Positions 7,920 to 15,151 of a stretch of 30,897 nucleotides of DNA are shown piece by piece. Numbering within the stretch: the stretch's first letter is position 1; every line of letters starts with the position of its first letter. The translations under genes were made by a program, and so were the position numbers. Origin of the DNA: UBA685 sp049889495 (lineage in GTDB: Bacteria; Pseudomonadota; Alphaproteobacteria; Puniceispirillales; Puniceispirillaceae). The DNA is taken from the NCBI GenBank assembly GCA_049889495.1, contig JBMHDH010000067.1, positions 1 to 30,897 of the forward strand, written 5' to 3'. Under the pieces are notes generated by a model. The model was not told the DNA's origin, ran no database searches, and worked only from the letters and a program-made list of their open reading frames with translations.

Positions 7920-8240
7920 AATCCGTCCTCTTCGCGATAAACTCACATCAAACACTGACTTTTTGCCATTGGCTGTCGCACAGGCAATAACAAACTGCGC
8001 CTTAATAAAAAGTCAAATGAACAAAAAAGGAAGCCCTTTTTTGTCTTTCATAGCTGTTTTTTTTTAAAATGTGGTTTTTTTGACCAGCTTTTGCTTTTTT
8101 ATTGTCATCTGCTTGGCCAGATTGGCATAATAACGCCACCTTACGCATCTTGGCTTTTTGATTGGACCCAATGAATGATGCGTGCCGCGCCAAAAGGCAT
8201 GATGATTTGGCATATGAATTGAATAAGGATTTTATAATTT
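7920..8240. other. 321-bp divergent intergenic region before aroA
   Basis: No gene is supported here. The region separates the minus-strand zinc-ribbon gene from plus-strand aroA, so it should hold both promoters; I could not identify convincing -35/-10 pairs. It contains a perfect hairpin at 8021-8044 followed by two further T-runs (8054-8065 and 8073-8079). The aroA start has a modest AAGGAT site at about 8225-8230. Confidence 0.6.
8021..8044. terminator. Perfect terminator-like hairpin upstream of aroA
   Basis: ACAAAAAAGG (8021-8030) and CCTTTTTTGT (8035-8044) form a perfect 10-bp stem with loop AAGC. It looks like an A/T-rich intrinsic terminator in either direction, yet no gene runs into it from either side. 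It could terminate a short leader or antisense transcript, or act as an attenuator before aroA. Confidence 0.5.
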
Positions 8241-9569
8241 ATGTCTTTGTCTCTTATCTCGCAAAAGACCAAAAGCTTATCAGGTACATTTGATGTGCCA
8301 GGTGATAAATCCATTTCTCATCGTTCTATGATTTTAGGAAGCATTGCCATTGGCCAAACCAAAGTATCAGGCTTGCTAGAAGGAGATGATGTTCTGGCGA
8401 CCAAACAAGCGATGATTGATTGCGGCGCTGATATTACAAAACAAGGTGATGATTATATCATTAATGGCGTTGGTATGGGCGGGTTAACCAATCCCGAACA
8501 GCCACTGGATCTTGGCAATGCTGGCACAGGGGTTCGCTTGTTAATGGGGCTGATTGCAGGGCAAAGCATGACAGCCACCTTTGTGGGGGATGCGTCATTA
8601 TCAAAACGTCCGATGCGCCGCATCACAGATCCGCTTGAAGAGATGGGCGCACAGGTGACTTGTGCCGAAGGTGGCCGCTTGCCTGTGACCATCACAGGCC
8701 TTGCGATGCCTTTGCCTATCAGCTACAGCCCAAAGGTTGCCTCGGCGCAAATTAAATCAGCGATCTTGCTAGCGGGTCTGCAAGCCAGAGGCGAGACAAC
8801 TGTGATTGAGCCCCATATTTCGCGTGATCATACCGAAGCGATGCTGCGCCATTTTGGCGTGACAGTCACACAAGAGATTGATGAGGAAGGCCGCCATCAT
8901 GTCACCATGACAGGGGGCACTGATTTAATCGCCAAAGATATTTTGGTACCGCGCGATCCGTCTTCTGCTGCCTTTGTGATTGTTGCGGCCTTGTTAACAA
9001 AAGATAGTGATGTGTTTTTGCCTGCCATTGGCATGAATCCCCAACGCACGGGCCTGATCACCACCTTGCAAGAAATGGGCGGCGATATCACTTTGTCAAA
9101 TCAACGTCTAGAAGGCGGTGAAGAGGTCGCAGATATCCGTGTAAGATCATCTGAATTACATGGCATTGATGTGCCCCCTGCCAGAGCGGCATCTATGATT
9201 GATGAATATCCGATTTTATCTGTGGCAGCGTCTATGGCGAAAGGCACAACCATGATGTCTGGCGTCGCTGAATTGCGCGTTAAAGAAACAGACCGAATCG
9301 CAGTGATGGCAAAAGGTCTTGCCACATGCGGGGTGCAAGTCGAAGAAGGTGATGATTATATGGCCGTGACAGGTGGCACAATGCCGCCAGCAGGCGGGGC
9401 TGTTATTAACAGCCAGCATGACCACAGAATCGGCATGTCCTTTTTGGTGCTAGGTATGATTTCAGAACAGCCAATCACCGTGGATGATGTCGAAACCATC
9501 AATACGTCTTTCCCAGGCTTTGCTGATAAGATGAATGCCATTGGGGCACAGATCTCACCTATATCCTAA
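8241..9569 (+). CDS. aroA: 3-phosphoshikimate 1-carboxyvinyltransferase (EPSP synthase)
   Basis: The 442-residue enzyme joins shikimate 3-phosphate and phosphoenolpyruvate in the shikimate pathway. Visible active-site motifs are PGDKSISHRS (K23, S24, R28), LGNAGTGVRLL (residues 91-101), RDHTEAML, the second-domain DEYPIL, ELRVKETDR, and DHRIGMSFLVLG near the end. The overall pattern (GLLEGDDV, DASLSKRPMRR, SAQIKSAILLAGL) is closest to the class II Agrobacterium CP4 type rather than E. coli AroA. However, the position equivalent to CP4 Ala100 is Gly95 here. The gene is followed closely by cmk, a common pairing. Confidence 0.95.
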   Translation: MSLSLISQKTKSLSGTFDVPGDKSISHRSMILGSIAIGQTKVSGLLEGDDVLATKQAMIDCGADITKQGDDYIINGVGMGGLTNPEQPLDLGNAGTGVRLLMGLIAGQSMTATFVGDASLSKRPMRRITDPLEEMGAQVTCAEGGRLPVTITGLAMPLPISYSPKVASAQIKSAILLAGLQARGETTVIEPHISRDHTEAMLRHFGVTVTQEIDEEGRHHVTMTGGTDLIAKDILVPRDPSSAAFVIVAALLTKDSDVFLPAIGMNPQRTGLITTLQEMGGDITLSNQRLEGGEEVADIRVRSSELHGIDVPPARAASMIDEYPILSVAASMAKGTTMMSGVAELRVKETDRIAVMAKGLATCGVQVEEGDDYMAVTGGTMPPAGGAVINSQHDHRIGMSFLVLGMISEQPITVDDVETINTSFPGFADKMNAIGAQISPIS

Positions 9570-9579
9570 GATGAATTAT

Positions 9580-9605
9580 AAGGATAATGACCAAGGATAA
9601 TGACC
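9580..9605 (+). repeat. Tandem 13-bp duplication carrying the cmk ribosome site
   Basis: AAGGATAATGACC occurs twice without a gap, at 9580-9592 and 9593-9605. Each copy holds an AAGGAT Shine-Dalgarno-like site and an ATG. The second copy is 7 nt before the ATG at 9606. Confidence 0.9.
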
Positions 9606-10274
9606 ATGACAGATGCCCTATTTCAGATTGCTATTGATGGCCCTGCTGCCTCTGGCAAAGGCACATTAGCGCGCACACTTGCCATGAAATTATCTTATGA
9701 TTATTTGGATACAGGTTCCCTTTATCGGGCGGTTGCTTTGGCAAGTCTGCAAGCTGGTATCAGCGCAGATGCTGTTGCAGATAATATAAAAAATATCATT
9801 GATCTTGCCCAAAATTTAGCGTTGCCTGTGCCAGATGATGCGGCTCTGCGATTGCCTGAAACAGCACAGATGGCGTCAAAAATTGCAAGTTCGCCAGAGG
9901 TCAGACAAGCCTTGGTCGACAAGCAACGTGATTTTGCCATGTTCCCGCCAACAGGCAAGGGCGCGGTGCTAGATGGGCGTGATATTGGATCTGTGATTTT
10001 GCCAGATGCGGATCTGAAGCTTTATATTGACGCTGATGTGAATGTGCGTGCCAAAAGACGGTTTTTAGAATTATCTGTGAAAGATGAAGCCATCACACAT
10101 GCCCAAGTTTTGGCCGATTTAACAGAACGTGATGCCAGAGACAAAACACGCACAACAGCCCCCTTAAAGCCAGCAGATGATGCCCATATCATCGATAGCT
10201 CTGACAAATCAGCTGAAGATGTTTTACAAATTGCGTTAAAATTGGTGAAAAGCTTGAATTTTGCTGAAAAATAG
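9606..10274 (+). CDS. cmk: Cytidylate kinase
   Basis: The 222-residue enzyme phosphorylates CMP and dCMP. It shows the P-loop IDGPAASGKGTLAR near the N-terminus, the YDYLDTGSLYRAVA substrate segment, DGRDIGSVILPDADLKLYIDA in the centre and the RDARDKTRTTAPLKPADDA lid region. ATG 9606 is preferred because the AAGGAT at 9593-9598 is correctly spaced; ATG 9600 is also in frame but only 1 nt from that site. The gene follows aroA by 36 bp and precedes rpsA, the usual aroA-cmk-rpsA order in Proteobacteria. Confidence 0.93.
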   Translation: MTDALFQIAIDGPAASGKGTLARTLAMKLSYDYLDTGSLYRAVALASLQAGISADAVADNIKNIIDLAQNLALPVPDDAALRLPETAQMASKIASSPEVRQALVDKQRDFAMFPPTGKGAVLDGRDIGSVILPDADLKLYIDADVNVRAKRRFLELSVKDEAITHAQVLADLTERDARDKTRTTAPLKPADDAHIIDSSDKSAEDVLQIALKLVKSLNFAEK

Positions 10275-10295
10275 ATATAACAACCTCCATCATAG

Positions 10296-10423
10296 CTTGT
10301 CTTATGTCTGATGCAGACAAGTCATAACCAAACTTTAACGGCTGGGTGAAAGATTATAAGCCATATTTTCCAGCGACATTCCAGATAAGCATGCCCCTTT
10401 CAGGCGTTATCTGAGCATCAGAT
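10296..10423 (+). promoter_or_regulatory. Structured leader region of rpsA
   Basis: The 232-bp gap between cmk and rpsA holds several short perfect inverted repeats: CTTGTCT (10296-10302) with AGACAAG (10315-10321), an overlapping alternative GTCTG-ATG-CAGAC (10306-10318), and ATCTGA-GCA-TCAGAT (10409-10423). The first two exclude each other. None is followed by a T-run, so they are not simple terminators. S1 is known in E. coli to repress its own translation through leader structure; a similar role here is inference. Confidence 0.35.
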
Positions 10424-10506
10424 GGATTTCGTTGCCTTAACCAGCAAAGGCGTATGATTGGCGGCCATAAGCCAGCCATCACCATATGGCATCAACGGAG
10501 AAACTA

Positions 10507-12219
10507 TTGTCAAATAACGCAACTGAGTCAGCTATGGCTGGCCAAGAGAATTTTGCTGATCTGCTAGCTGAGAGCTTTGCAGAAAATATTTCAGTCGAAG
10601 GCAGTGTGGTAAAAGGCTATGTGATCGAGATCGCTGGTGATTACGCTGTGATCGATGTCGGCCTTAAATCAGAAGGCCGTGTTCCTTTAAAAGAATTCGC
10701 AGCCCATGGGCAGGACGCCGAAATCAAAGCTGGTGATACTGTTGAGGTGTATGTCGAGCGCATGGAAGACAGAGACGGCCAAGCCGTACTGAGCCGTGAA
10801 AAAGCAAGACGTGAAGAAGCCTGGATTATGCTAGAAAGCGCCTTTGAAGCACAAGAACGTGTCACAGGTGTGATCTTTGGTCGTGTCAAAGGTGGCTTTA
10901 CGGTTGATTTGTCTGGCGCCACTGCTTTCTTGCCTGGCTCACAGGTCGATATTCGCCCTGTTCATGACATTGCCCCATTAATGGGCACACCACAGCCATT
11001 CCAGATTTTGAAGATCGACCGTCGTCGTGGCAATATCGTGGTATCACGCCGTGCGGTTCTTGAAGAATCAAGAGCCGAAGCAAGAACAGAATTGGTATCA
11101 AGCCTTGAAGAAGGTCAGGTGCTACAGGGTGTTGTTAAAAACATCACAGATTACGGTGCATTCGTTGATTTGGGCGGTGTTGACGGTCTGTTGCATGTCA
11201 CAGATATCGCTTGGAAGCGTATTAACCACCCATCAGAAGCTTTGACAGTTGGTCAAACTGTTGATGTACAGGTGATCCGCTTTAACCAAGAAACACAGCG
11301 TATCTCACTTGGCATGAAGCAGTTGATGTCAGATCCATGGGAAGCCGCTTCAGAGAAGTTCCCAATTGGCACAAAGCTGACAGGCCGTGTTACAAACATC
11401 ACTGACTATGGCGCATTCGTTGAATTGGACGAAGGCATCGAAGGTCTTGTGCATGTTTCTGAGATGAGCTGGACAAAGAAAAATGTTCACCCTGGCAAGA
11501 TTGTATCAACCAGCCAGGAAATCGAAGTGATGATTCTAGATATCGACCTAACAAAGCGTCGTATCTCGCTTGGCCTGAAGCAAGTTCAGGGCAACCCATG
11601 GGAAGAATTTGCAGCAGCAAACCCTGCGGGCACTGAGATTGAAGGTGAAATTCGTAACATCACTGAATTTGGTCTGTTTGTTGGCTTGAGCGCCGATATT
11701 GACGGTTTGGTTCACCTATCAGACATCTCTTGGGAAGTCACAGGTGAAGAAGCCATGGCCGAGTTCAATAAAGGTGACATGGTCAAAGCCAAGGTTCTAG
11801 ATATTGATATCGAAAAAGAACGCATTTCACTTGGCATCAAGCAAATGTCTGAAGATCCTTATGCTGGCTTGGTTGACCAAGTGCGCAAAGGTGAAACAGT
11901 CACATGCACAATCACCGAAGTGACAGAACAGGGCCTTGAGGTTCGTGTGGGTGAAGGTCTATCAGGCTTTATCCGTCGCACAGACTTGTCACGTGAACGT
12001 TCAGAACAACGCACAGAGCGTTTCGCTGTTGATGAAAAGCTAGATGCGGTAATCACAGCGATTGATTCAAAGTCACGTAAATTGTCATTGTCAGTAAAAG
12101 CCAGAGAAATTCAGGAAGAAAAGCAAGCTATGGCTGATTTCGGTTCATCCGATTCAGGTGCAAGCCTTGGTGACATTCTTGGCGCCGCTTTGGCCAAAAA
12201 AGACGGTGGTGATGAATAA
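10507..12219 (+). CDS. rpsA: 30S ribosomal protein S1
   Basis: The protein binds mRNA on the 30S subunit and helps initiation on structured or weak ribosome sites. Six S1 (OB-fold) domains can be seen. They begin near VEGSVVKGYVIEI, VTGVIFGRVKGGF, LQGVVKNITDYGAFVDL, LTGRVTNITDYGAFVEL, IEGEIRNITEFGLFVGL and VTCTITEVTEQGLEVRV; the central ones are the most regular. I chose the TTG at 10507 as start because GGAG at 10497-10500 is 6 nt upstream and the N-terminus MSNNATESA then has the length usual for alphaproteobacterial S1. The upstream in-frame ATG at 10486 would add 7 residues and lacks a ribosome site. The gene is closed by a strong terminator. Confidence 0.93.
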   Translation: MSNNATESAMAGQENFADLLAESFAENISVEGSVVKGYVIEIAGDYAVIDVGLKSEGRVPLKEFAAHGQDAEIKAGDTVEVYVERMEDRDGQAVLSREKARREEAWIMLESAFEAQERVTGVIFGRVKGGFTVDLSGATAFLPGSQVDIRPVHDIAPLMGTPQPFQILKIDRRRGNIVVSRRAVLEESRAEARTELVSSLEEGQVLQGVVKNITDYGAFVDLGGVDGLLHVTDIAWKRINHPSEALTVGQTVDVQVIRFNQETQRISLGMKQLMSDPWEAASEKFPIGTKLTGRVTNITDYGAFVELDEGIEGLVHVSEMSWTKKNVHPGKIVSTSQEIEVMILDIDLTKRRISLGLKQVQGNPWEEFAAANPAGTEIEGEIRNITEFGLFVGLSADIDGLVHLSDISWEVTGEEAMAEFNKGDMVKAKVLDIDIEKERISLGIKQMSEDPYAGLVDQVRKGETVTCTITEVTEQGLEVRVGEGLSGFIRRTDLSRERSEQRTERFAVDEKLDAVITAIDSKSRKLSLSVKAREIQEEKQAMADFGSSDSGASLGDILGAALAKKDGGDE

Positions 12220-12252
12220 GCCATAACGCTTATCATTCAACAGCTTATGATC

Positions 12253-12282
12253 AGGCCCTGTTGCAAAACAGGGCCTTTTTTT
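12253..12282 (+). terminator. Strong intrinsic terminator of rpsA
   Basis: AGGCCCTGTT (12253-12262) and AACAGGGCCT (12267-12276) form a perfect 10-bp stem capped by a GCAA tetraloop, followed by a run of T to 12282. Confidence 0.95.
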
Positions 12283-12333
12283 GACATTTATCCTAAAAAA
12301 CACCTGTTTTAATAGCATTTCTGGTGGTTTTTA

Positions 12334-12362
12334 TTGACGTCCCCTATTTGGGAAGCCATGAT
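12334..12362 (+). promoter_or_regulatory. Candidate sigma-70 promoter of ihfB
   Basis: TTGACG (12334-12339) and CATGAT (12357-12362) are separated by 17 bp, downstream of the rpsA terminator and 36 bp before the ihfB start. The -35 matches the consensus at 5 of 6 positions, the -10 at 4 of 6. Confidence 0.4.
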
Positions 12363-12398
12363 TTACGGGTTGTTTTTTTAATTAGTGGAACAGTCACC

Positions 12399-12677
12399 AT
12401 GACGAAGTCAGAATTGATCGCCAGACTGGCTGCGCAAAATCCAAGCCTGTATCACCGTGATATCGAACGATTGGTGAATACCGTGTTTGAAACGATTATC
12501 GATGCTCTTGAAAATGGTGATCGCGTTGAATTGCGCGGGTTTGGTGCTTTTTCCGTAAGACACAGAGACGCGCGCGCTGGTCGCAACCCCAGAACAGGCG
12601 AATCTGTGCAAGTCGAAGCCAAATCAGTTCCCTTTTTTAAGATGGGCAAAGGCATGAAAGAACGCTTAAATAAATAG
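12399..12677 (+). CDS. ihfB: Integration host factor subunit beta
   Basis: The 92-residue protein is a member of the HU/IHF family that bends DNA as an alpha-beta heterodimer, with roles in transcription, replication and recombination. It starts with MTKSELIARLA and contains the ENGDRVELRGFGAFSVRHR core and the RNPRTGESV arm tip that inserts a proline into DNA. The start at 12399 matches the family length (about 94); an in-frame ATG at 12324 would add 25 atypical residues. Position directly after rpsA and before lapA is the standard proteobacterial order and supports the beta rather than alpha subunit. Confidence 0.93.
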   Translation: MTKSELIARLAAQNPSLYHRDIERLVNTVFETIIDALENGDRVELRGFGAFSVRHRDARAGRNPRTGESVQVEAKSVPFFKMGKGMKERLNK

Positions 12678-12769
12678 GCGGCATCTTGGCGTGTTTTTAC
12701 CCGTAATTGGTACCGCTTTAACCAAAGGCGCGTCACTCATCTGCCCTGACCTTCGGAGGCCCCTGTCAC

Positions 12770-13087
12770 ATGACTGCGATCGCCAAGCTATTTTGGGGTG
12801 TTCTCAGCATCATTCTGTTTGGTTATATTGCGTTCTTTGCCATTGCCAATCCAGAAGATGCCAGTGTCACTTTATGGCCTGGTGATGTGGCCTGTAACGC
12901 GCCCATCTGGCTTATTTGTTTAACCGCCTTTTTTGCAGGCTTGCTTATCGCAACCCTTTTTGCATCTTTGCGCATTTCAGCATTGCGCTTGCGGTTATTC
13001 CGTTTACAAAAGCAACAGGATAGCGATCAGGCCAAAGCCCAGCAACAAGCCAACATGCTTGCCACCACTGCCGAAGATAACGACTAA
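12770..13087 (+). CDS. lapA: LapA-family (DUF1049) membrane protein
   Basis: The 105-residue protein has two membrane segments (about residues 8-28 and 44-66) with a short loop (ANPEDASVTLWPG) and a cytoplasmic Gln/Lys/Ala-rich helix at the end. This is the LapA/YciS pattern (lipopolysaccharide assembly protein A; in E. coli it works with LapB to control LpxC stability). The lapB partner is not in this window. A GGAGG at 12756-12760 precedes the start. The stop codon overlaps the trpF start (TAATG), so the two are translationally coupled. Confidence 0.85.
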   Translation: MTAIAKLFWGVLSIILFGYIAFFAIANPEDASVTLWPGDVACNAPIWLICLTAFFAGLLIATLFASLRISALRLRLFRLQKQQDSDQAKAQQQANMLATTAEDND

Positions 13088-13764
13088 TGCCAACCTCTTT
13101 ATTGCCACCCTCTTTATTTCCGCATCTGCCTGATCAAGGGGCCAAGATTTGTGGCATTCGCACGCCTGATGATTACCATCATTGCGTGGCAGTCGGGGCG
13201 GCTTTTATTGGTATGGTTTTTTTTGAAAAATCACCACGTCATTTGCGCTTTGATGACGCCAAGATTTTGGCTGATTGCGCGGTGGCAGATGGTCCTGTGC
13301 GGGTGGCATTATGCGTCAATCCAACAGATGATTATCTTAACAAAATCATAGATTATGCCAGACCAGATATGATCCAGCTGCATGGCGATGAGACCCCAGA
13401 ACGCACCGCCGCGATCAAGGCGTTAACCGATTTGCCCATTATGAAGGCTTTTCGGGTTGCCAATAAGGGGGATATCGCCGCCGCAAAAGCGTATTATGAG
13501 GTGGCAGATTGGCTGTTATTTGATGCTTATTCTGGCAATCCTGATATGCCAGGTGGCACAGGTCACAGCTTTGATTGGCATTTGGCATCTGATTTAAATC
13601 CGCCGCTTCCTTGGATGCTGGCTGGCGGCTTGACCCCTGATAATCTGGCACAGGCAAAAGCCCAAACAAATGCCACATATTTTGACGTCTCATCGGCGGT
13701 TGAGGCCGAAAAAGGGGTGAAAAATCACGCGCTGATCACGCAATTTGTTCAGGCTGTAAAATAA
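13087..13764 (+). CDS. trpF: Phosphoribosylanthranilate isomerase
   Basis: The 225-residue TIM-barrel enzyme carries out the third step of tryptophan synthesis. Motifs are AKICGIRTPDD (catalytic Cys), MVFFEKSPRHL, QLHGDETPE, FDAYSGNPDMPGGTGHSFDW (catalytic Asp) and the phosphate-binding WMLAGGLTPDN. The last phosphate-binding motif reads FDVSSAVE where DVSSGVE is usual, a conservative change. The ATG overlaps the lapA stop. The N-terminus is about 17 residues longer than the core fold needs and starts with an imperfect 5-residue repeat (PTSLL/PPSLF) encoded by a DNA tandem duplication. trpB and trpA follow; trpC, trpD, trpE and trpG are not in the window. Confidence 0.93.
   Translation: MPTSLLPPSLFPHLPDQGAKICGIRTPDDYHHCVAVGAAFIGMVFFEKSPRHLRFDDAKILADCAVADGPVRVALCVNPTDDYLNKIIDYARPDMIQLHGDETPERTAAIKALTDLPIMKAFRVANKGDIAAAKAYYEVADWLLFDAYSGNPDMPGGTGHSFDWHLASDLNPPLPWMLAGGLTPDNLAQAKAQTNATYFDVSSAVEAEKGVKNHALITQFVQAVK
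13088..13117 (+). repeat. Tandem 15-bp duplication at the trpF start
   Basis: TGCCAACCTCTTTAT (13088-13102) is followed directly by TGCCACCCTCTTTAT (13103-13117), 14 of 15 identical. It keeps the reading frame and lengthens the TrpF N-terminus by five residues. Confidence 0.9.
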
Positions 13765-13844
13765 ACTGGTTTTGCTATGGTTATTTTTGCGGAAATGATT
13801 ATATTTTAACCCAAGAATTTGCCAAGTAAGAGAGGCGTGAAATT

Positions 13845-15068
13845 ATGGATCAGACAGTGTTAAATTCGTTTCAAAGCGGGCCTGATGAAGATGGCCGTTT
13901 TGGCATTCATGGCGGCCGTTTTGTGGCAGAGACCTTGATGCCTTTGATTTTGTCTGTTGAAAAAGCCTATCGCGAGGCACAGGCAGATGATGAATTTGCA
14001 CGCCAGCTAAAATATTACCAGACCCATTATATTGGCCGCCCCTCACCCTTATATTATGCAGAACGCTTAACAGAGTATTTTGGTGGAGCGAAATTATATT
14101 TCAAACGTGATGAGTTGAACCATACAGGCGCGCATAAAATCAATAATGTGCTTGGCCAAGCCTTGCTTGCCAAACGTATGGGCAAAACCAAAATCATCGC
14201 AGAAACAGGGGCAGGCCAACATGGTGTGGCAACCGCCACCGCTTGTGCGTTATTTGATTTGGAATGTGAGGTTTTTATGGGCGCAGAAGATGTGCGCCGC
14301 CAAAAGCCAAATGTGGATCGTATGCGCTTGCTTGGTGCCAAAGTCCATCCCGTGACATCAGGCACATCCACCTTGAAAGATGCGATGAATGAAGCCTTGC
14401 GTTATTGGGTGGCAAATCCAGAAACGCATTTTTATATCATTGGCACAGTTGCTGGCCCGCACCCTTACCCAGAGATGGTGCGTGATTTTCAGGCTGTGAT
14501 TGGCAAAGAAGCCAAAGAACAGATGATGGAAGCAGAAGGCCGCCTGCCAGATGCGCTGATTGCATGCATTGGCGGTGGTTCAAACGCTATGGGGCTGTTT
14601 TATCCGTTCCTTGACGATAAATCAGTTGATATTTATGGCGTCGAAGCCGCAGGCCATGGCATTGGCACAGGGCTTCATGCGGCCAGCCTGACAGGGGGCG
14701 AACCTGGCGTGTTGCATGGCAATCGTACCTATTTGCTGCAATCAAAAGAAGGGCAAATCGCAGATGCCCACTCTATTTCAGCAGGTTTGGATTATCCTGG
14801 TATTGGCCCAGAACATGCCTGGCTTCATGATGTGGGCCGTGTGAATTATGTCAGCGCAACAGATGAAGAAGCGTTGGTGGCATTCCAGCTTTGTTCACGT
14901 CAAGAAGGTATCATCCCTGCGCTGGAGCCATCACATGCGCTGGCATTTGCCTCAACCATGATCCCAAAGATGGATAAAGATCAGGTGGTGATTTTGAATA
15001 TGTGTGGCCGCGGTGATAAGGATTTGGGCGCAGTTCTGCCAATGCTGGATGAAAGAGGCTTGCTGTAA
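13845..15068 (+). CDS. trpB: Tryptophan synthase beta subunit
   Basis: The 407-residue PLP enzyme condenses indole and serine. The PLP lysine is K98 in HTGAHKIN, the ammonium-binding substrate loop is AETGAGQHG, and the phosphate-binding glycine loop is CIGGGSNAMG. The C-terminal NMCGRGDKD segment is also typical. Length matches the family (about 400). A GAGAGG at about 13830 precedes the ATG. The gene sits between trpF and trpA, so the last steps of tryptophan synthesis are encoded together. Confidence 0.97.
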   Translation: MDQTVLNSFQSGPDEDGRFGIHGGRFVAETLMPLILSVEKAYREAQADDEFARQLKYYQTHYIGRPSPLYYAERLTEYFGGAKLYFKRDELNHTGAHKINNVLGQALLAKRMGKTKIIAETGAGQHGVATATACALFDLECEVFMGAEDVRRQKPNVDRMRLLGAKVHPVTSGTSTLKDAMNEALRYWVANPETHFYIIGTVAGPHPYPEMVRDFQAVIGKEAKEQMMEAEGRLPDALIACIGGGSNAMGLFYPFLDDKSVDIYGVEAAGHGIGTGLHAASLTGGEPGVLHGNRTYLLQSKEGQIADAHSISAGLDYPGIGPEHAWLHDVGRVNYVSATDEEALVAFQLCSRQEGIIPALEPSHALAFASTMIPKMDKDQVVILNMCGRGDKDLGAVLPMLDERGLL

Positions 15069-15070
15069 GG

Positions 15071-15095
15071 CAGTCTTTCAGAAAGGCTGTCTTTT
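15071..15095 (+). terminator. Weak hairpin between trpB and trpA
   Basis: CAGTCTTT (15071-15078) pairs with AAAGGCTG (15082-15089; one G-T wobble) around CAG, followed by TCTTTT, beginning 2 nt after the trpB stop. The T-run is short, so partial termination or an mRNA-stabilising role is more likely than full termination, since trpA lies only 56 bp further on. Confidence 0.45.
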
Positions 15096-15115
15096 GTGGT
15101 GGCCTCTCTTATTTT

Positions 15116-15145
15116 GATTATTATAGGCACGATGATTATAGGGAC
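15116..15145 (+). repeat. Tandem 15-bp imperfect duplication before trpA
   Basis: GATTATTATAGGCAC (15116-15130) is followed directly by GATGATTATAGGGAC (15131-15145), 13 of 15 identical. The second copy supplies the AGGGA ribosome site of trpA. Confidence 0.8.
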
Positions 15146-15151
15146 ATGAAG

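Noticed and set aside
12220..12252. Possible tandem repeat after rpsA (GCTTAT at two places)
   Set aside because: Only about 9 of 15 positions match between the two stretches, no better than chance.
13439..13693. Minus-strand open frame inside trpF
   Set aside because: Shadow frame with no ribosome site or family pattern, fully inside a confident enzyme gene.
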